Below are positions 59,078-64,000 of a DNA stretch of 64,000 bases, in pieces. The notes beneath the pieces were generated by a model that searched no databases, was not told the origin of the DNA, and was given only the letters and a program-made list of their open reading frames with translations. Position 1 is the stretch's first letter; each line of letters starts with the position of its first letter. The position numbers and the translations under genes are program-made. Source of the stretch: Streptomyces sp. NRRL F-6492 (GTDB lineage: Bacteria; Actinomycetota; Actinomycetes; Streptomycetales; Streptomycetaceae); contig NZ_LGEG01000116.1 in the NCBI RefSeq assembly GCF_001280125.1, positions 1-64,000 on the forward strand, written 5' to 3'.

Positions 59078-60276
59078 AGAAGGGCGACACGATCGCGGGC
59101 TACCGCATCGTCACCGATCCCACCAACGCCAACGGCGGCAAGTGCATCTGGGCCTTCGCGGAGAAGGACGGGGGACAGTACTTCATCAAGCGGTTCCTCG
59201 AACCCAAGCGCCCGCGCGACGACGCCGCCGACTCGAAGAGCGTGCGCATCCGCCGCGAGGTCGCCCGGGAGTTCGAGCAGCGGCACCGCAGGATCATGAA
59301 GCGGCTGCGCCCGGACGCACTCGGCGGCGGCAGCCTCGTCCTCGCCACCGACTTCTTCCACGAGGGCAGCACCTACTACAAGGTCACGGAGCGGATCGAC
59401 ACCTCCAGCCTGGACCGGCCCCAGAGCCTCGAACCGCGCCAGAAGACGGTCCTGCTCAAGACGCTCGGGTCGAGCCTCAAACAGCTCCACGACACCGGCA
59501 CCGTGCACGGGGACCTCAAGCCGCTGAACGTGCTGATCCAGAAGCGCGAGGACGCCGCCTTCCACTCGGCGAAGCTGATCGACTTCGACGACTCCTACGA
59601 CTCCGGGAACCCCCCGAACCCCGAGGACATCTCGGGCGACTCCGTGTACGGCGCCCCGGAGTGGCGGCGCTACCTCCGGGGGGACGGGGCGGCCGGTCCG
59701 GAGGACCTCACCTGCGCCGTCGACGTCTTCGCGCTCGGGCTCATGACCCATCTGTACGTGACGGGTGAACTGCCCTCTTACGACGCGCGGTTCGGCTCTC
59801 CGGCGGACGCCGTGAACGCCGGGGAGGAGCTCCGGCTCGACACCCGCCTCTCCGACGAACTGCTCGGCCTGCTGCGCCGGATGACCTCCGCCGACCCGCG
59901 CGCCCGTCCGACGGTCTCCGACTTCCTGGAGGCGCTCGTCGATCCCGGGATGTGCGCGCTCCAGCACCGCAGGCCGGGCACGACGGCCCCGGGCGCCAAG
60001 CCGGCCGCGTCCGCGCCGCCCTCCCCGTCCGCCCCTCCTCCCGTCTCCTCGGAGAAGCCCGAGGAACGCCGCACGAGCCGCATCCGGTCCACCTTCGGAC
60101 GCCGCGGGGAGACCGACGCGCGCCCCGCGGCCACCCCGGCCGGCCCCGCGCCCGCGCCGCCCTCCCCGGCGGCCCCGGCCTCCGGGGAACCGGCACCGGC
60201 GCCCGGACCGGCACCGGGCACGTCCCGCGTCCGCATCAACCTCGGCGGTCGCCGCGGCGACCGCCGTACCCCCTGA
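59074..60276 (+). CDS. Ser/Thr protein kinase
   Basis: 400 aa, cytosolic, no membrane helix. K39 (YFIKRF), catalytic loop HGDLKPLNVL (H145-G-D147, N152), metal motif D170-F-D172 in place of DFG, and APE at 194-196 define an active-looking Hanks-type kinase of an unusual subgroup with HGD and DFD. The C-terminal 130 residues are a Pro/Ala-rich linker that ends in a basic RVRINLGGRRGDRR segment. It is the kinase of the phosphatase-kinase-vWA triad, coupled to the PP2C gene. Confidence 0.88.
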   Translation: MKKGDTIAGYRIVTDPTNANGGKCIWAFAEKDGGQYFIKRFLEPKRPRDDAADSKSVRIRREVAREFEQRHRRIMKRLRPDALGGGSLVLATDFFHEGSTYYKVTERIDTSSLDRPQSLEPRQKTVLLKTLGSSLKQLHDTGTVHGDLKPLNVLIQKREDAAFHSAKLIDFDDSYDSGNPPNPEDISGDSVYGAPEWRRYLRGDGAAGPEDLTCAVDVFALGLMTHLYVTGELPSYDARFGSPADAVNAGEELRLDTRLSDELLGLLRRMTSADPRARPTVSDFLEALVDPGMCALQHRRPGTTAPGAKPAASAPPSPSAPPPVSSEKPEERRTSRIRSTFGRRGETDARPAATPAGPAPAPPSPAAPASGEPAPAPGPAPGTSRVRINLGGRRGDRRTP

Positions 60277-60291
60277 CAAGGAGAAACACCC

Positions 60292-61002
60292 ATGAACGAC
60301 GCCCGCGGGCAGTACCAGGGCAATCTGCAGTACGCCGTCGACATCGCCCTGTGCATCGACGCCACCGGCAGCATGCACCCCGTCCTCGACACGGTGAAGT
60401 CGAGCGCCCTCCAGTTCCACCAGCGGCTCGACGACGTGATGGCCAAGAAGGGCAAGTCCATCAGCCAGCTGCGGCTGAAGGTCATCGCCTTCCGCGACTT
60501 CGGCGACGACCCCTCGGACGCCATCGAGGAGACCGACTTCCTCCACCTCCCCGCGCAGGCCGAGGAGTTCGAGCGGTTCGTCAGCGGGATCGACGCGGGT
60601 GGCGGCGGTGACATCCCGGAGTCCGGTCTGGAGGCGCTGGCGCTCGCGATCAACTCCCCCTGGGAGACCGGGCTCGACCGCAGGCGCCACGTCATCGTGA
60701 TGTTCACGGACGCGCCCGCGCACGCCCTCGGGACGGTCGGGGCGGACGCGTCCACGTACCCGGCGCACATCCCCCGCAGCATGGACGACCTCTTCGAGCA
60801 GTGGGGCTACGCCCGCAGCCAGACCTCGGTGATGGAGCAGTCCGCCAAGCGGCTCGTGCTCTTCGCTCCGGAGGAGGCCCCCTGGTCCGACCCGATCGCC
60901 GAGGAGTGGGACCTCACCCTCCACTTCGCCTCCAAGGCGGGCGAGGGGCTGGAGGAGTTCGAGATGGACGAGATCATCGAGACGATCGCGAACAGCCTGT
61001 GA
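60292..61002 (+). CDS. vWA domain protein (TerY-like)
   Basis: 236 aa that is one vWA domain: the MIDAS DATGS is D23-x-T25-x-S27, with further metal-site residues in GGGGDIPESGLEAL and MFTDAPAH (D140). LKVIAFRDFGDDPSDAI is a stretch typical of this TerY-related subset. AAGGAGA precedes the ATG. In TerY-P triads described for actinobacteria a vWA protein accompanies a PP2C phosphatase and a kinase; here the three genes are adjacent and in the same order of expression. Confidence 0.88.
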   Translation: MNDARGQYQGNLQYAVDIALCIDATGSMHPVLDTVKSSALQFHQRLDDVMAKKGKSISQLRLKVIAFRDFGDDPSDAIEETDFLHLPAQAEEFERFVSGIDAGGGGDIPESGLEALALAINSPWETGLDRRRHVIVMFTDAPAHALGTVGADASTYPAHIPRSMDDLFEQWGYARSQTSVMEQSAKRLVLFAPEEAPWSDPIAEEWDLTLHFASKAGEGLEEFEMDEIIETIANSL

Positions 61003-61580
61003 GTCTGGAGTGGGACGGCTTCCGCCTCTTCCTGGGAAGTGAGGGGCTGGTCTTCAGCTGGGCCGGCGGCGGGTACCTGGAGGCCGGGGCGACGAACTGC
61101 GTCTCGGCCCTGATCCACCCTCCGGGAGAGGCGGGCGGGCGCCACCGGCTCGTCTTCCGGTTCCGGTTCCCCGGCACCGCGGCGGGGGCCGAGTCCGTCG
61201 TGGTCCGCGTCGACGTGCCGCCCGGCATGGTGGATCCGGCCCAGCGCTTCGTGGACCTGCTCTGGAGGGAGTACTCGGTGCCGGACCGGGCCGGGACGGA
61301 GGACGGGGCCGGAGCGGGACCCGAACCCGCGGCGGAAGCCGGACCCGGGATCCCGTTCGGAACCGAGGAGGCACCGGCCACGACCACGGACGCGGGCACG
61401 GGCACGGAGCCGGAACCGGAGCCGGGGTCCGAGGGAGAGGCGGGAGCCGGGGCGGTCACGGGCGAAGCCGAACTGGCGCGGGTTCCCGACGCGCCCGGCT
61501 GGATCGTCAGCCCCGCCGGACCGAGATCGGAAGAACTCTTCCGGGACGTGATGACACGCCCGGCCAACAGCGACCGCTAG
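60999..61580 (+). CDS. protein of unknown function in the vWA locus
   Basis: 193 aa. The first 85 residues are beta-rich (LEWDGFRLFLGSEGLVFSW, HRLVFRFRFPGTAAG, VVRVDVPPGMVDPAQRF), followed by an acidic Glu/Pro/Gly linker and a short C-terminal motif WIVSPAGPRSEELFRDVM. GTG 60999 overlaps the vWA stop (GTGA), so it is coupled to it and probably binds it. No family recognised. Confidence 0.75.
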   Translation: MSLEWDGFRLFLGSEGLVFSWAGGGYLEAGATNCVSALIHPPGEAGGRHRLVFRFRFPGTAAGAESVVVRVDVPPGMVDPAQRFVDLLWREYSVPDRAGTEDGAGAGPEPAAEAGPGIPFGTEEAPATTTDAGTGTEPEPEPGSEGEAGAGAVTGEAELARVPDAPGWIVSPAGPRSEELFRDVMTRPANSDR

Positions 61581-61593
61581 GAGGGCGGCAGAG

Positions 61594-62652
61594 GTGGCGG
61601 GCTCGGCCAACTGGAAGTGCGCGGACTGCGACATCAACAACGGACCGGAGGCCACGGCCTGCGTCATCTGCGGGTCGACCCGACGGGCTCCGATGCCGCG
61701 GCCCGCCGCCCCGTCGCGTCCCGCGGCCAAACGCCCGTCACCCGCGCGTCCGACCGGCGACTGGCAGTGCACCGTGTGCCGGGCCACCAACGGCGCGCGG
61801 AACCTCAGCTGCGTCGGCTGCGGCAAGAGCTGGAAGACGAGCGGCGGCCCGGCGCCGAAGAAGACGACGACCGGACCGGCGAGGCCCAAGCCCGACGCCG
61901 CGAAGAAGACGGCCACCGCGAAGGCCGCACCGCCGAAGGCGGCGTCGTCCGGGACGGCGTCGGGGCCGGGGCCCGCGAAGAAGGCGGCCCCCCGGAAGAC
62001 GGCCACGCCGCGGACCGGCACCGGCGGCGGGGCGGGCGGTCGGCCGACGGGCGTCTTCTACCCGCCGACGGGCGGCACCGGATACACCCCGGCGCCGCCG
62101 CGCACGACGACACCGCCTCCGTACATCCCGCCCGGTCGCACTCCTCCCGGGTACGCCCCGCCCGCCCGCCCCCCGGGGCCGTACCCGAAGCCGGCGAAGA
62201 AGTCACGGGGCTGCCTGTTCGGCTGCCTCGGCGTGGTGGTCGGGCTCATGCTGCTGGGGGGCGTGCAGAGCCTCGTCACCGGAGCCCTGGACTCCGCCGG
62301 TCCGGACGACGCGAAGCCGTCGGCGAAGCCGGGCGGGACCGGCGCCGCGTGCCCGTCCCGGATCGCGTCCGCGCTGCCGGGCGGCGGGGGCGCCACGCTG
62401 GTCGACGCGTTCCGCACGGACGAGCACCGGATCACCCTCTGCCGCACGAAGACCGGAAAGATCTACTACTACGGCGAGTTCAGGGACGGGCGCGAGACGG
62501 GCATCGCGATGCCCGCGAAGAAGACGGACGACGGCTACGAGGCGAACAACCGCCCGTACCGCTACGTCATCAGCGGCGACACCGTCAGCATCTACAAGTC
62601 GGGCTCCCGGATCGGCCGGGAGGTGCTCACCCCGGAACCCTCTCCGAGCTGA
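61594..62652 (+). CDS. membrane protein with two RanBP2-type zinc fingers
   Basis: 352 aa. Two W-x-C-x2-C-x10-C-x2-C fingers (W7/C9/C12/C23/C26 and W57/C59/C62/C73/C76) of the RanBP2 type are followed by a 110-residue Lys/Ala/Pro-rich linker, a membrane helix at about 206-228 and an outside domain (ITLCRTKTGKIYYYGEFRDG, GYEANNRPYRYVISGDTVSI). The fingers lie inside the cell and could bind RNA or ubiquitin-like partners by analogy. GGAGGG precedes GTG 61594. Last gene of the locus. Confidence 0.82.
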   Translation: MAGSANWKCADCDINNGPEATACVICGSTRRAPMPRPAAPSRPAAKRPSPARPTGDWQCTVCRATNGARNLSCVGCGKSWKTSGGPAPKKTTTGPARPKPDAAKKTATAKAAPPKAASSGTASGPGPAKKAAPRKTATPRTGTGGGAGGRPTGVFYPPTGGTGYTPAPPRTTTPPPYIPPGRTPPGYAPPARPPGPYPKPAKKSRGCLFGCLGVVVGLMLLGGVQSLVTGALDSAGPDDAKPSAKPGGTGAACPSRIASALPGGGGATLVDAFRTDEHRITLCRTKTGKIYYYGEFRDGRETGIAMPAKKTDDGYEANNRPYRYVISGDTVSIYKSGSRIGREVLTPEPSPS

Positions 62653-62685
62653 GCCCCTCTCCGGCCCGCCGGAACGGGCGGTCGT

Positions 62686-62700
62686 CGGGGGCTGCCCCCG
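62686..62700 (+). terminator. short hairpin after the vWA locus
   Basis: CGGGGG (62686-62691) and CCCCCG (62695-62700) around CTG form a 6-bp stem 34 nt after the zinc-finger gene stop; moderate terminator candidate without a T run. Confidence 0.35.
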
Positions 62701-62756
62701 TCCCGGGACCTCGCACGCCCCGGCCCCGCGCGGCGGGCCCCGCCCGTCGGGCATGA

Positions 62757-64000
<1,244 letters not shown>

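Overview
The window is about 73 percent GC, uses GTG starts freely, has codon third positions close to saturated with G/C, and carries several gene families typical of Streptomyces: a DUF397/XRE/ATPase regulatory trio, an SAV2148-type HEPN protein, the isorenieratene crt cluster and a DUF1707-FHA protein. I read it as chromosomal DNA of a Streptomyces or a close relative. No tRNA, rRNA, CRISPR array or prophage is visible. One degenerate IS5-family remnant is present.

Layout. 1-5260: end of the sulfate assimilation operon (cysD end, cysN), two short nested cysteine-containing reading frames that look like a leader, a sulfonate-type ABC transporter and a sirohydrochlorin chelatase-like protein. 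5463-7120: two exported proteins of unknown role. 7343-15837: a complete isorenieratene-type carotenoid cluster, with crtY-crtU on plus converging on crtV-crtB-crtI-crtE on minus, and crtT divergent from crtE. 15853-16386: transposase remnant. 16626-26443: AGPS-like flavoenzyme, DUF1697 protein, sugar ABC transporter operon, APH-like kinase, a broken alpha/beta hydrolase, a DEDDh exonuclease and the HEPN protein. 26924-37167: TreX/GlgX, TreY and TreZ, which together convert glycogen or maltodextrin into trehalose, interleaved with a secreted protein, an unusual P450, an FHA protein and an acetyltransferase. 37185-42235: M24 peptidase, unknown protein, TPR protein and two overlapping paralogous AlkB-fold dioxygenases. 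42438-45395: a sigma factor fused to a zinc-finger anti-sigma-like motif, a membrane segment, an extracellular beta-helix and a sortase signal. 45535-53473: kinase, two VOC proteins, beta-propeller protein, second EF-G, the ATPase/XRE/DUF397 module and an SDR. 53635-62652: a co-oriented locus with a small protein, a STAND-like ATPase with helical repeats, an SPFH-like protein, PP2C phosphatase, Ser/Thr kinase, vWA protein, a small protein and a double zinc-finger membrane protein. 62830-64000: membrane-anchored protein and the start of a GH13 alpha-glucosidase.

The most unusual items are the wall-tethered sigma-factor fusion, the phosphatase-kinase-vWA locus (related in plan to TerY-P triads but with a different set of partners), the tandem AlkB-like pair, the nested Cys leader frames and the near-perfect operator palindrome of the XRE module. 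Start codons were chosen from Shine-Dalgarno spacing, overlap with the preceding gene, or a -10-like box placed for leaderless transcription; all family names come from reading motifs, not from database searches.
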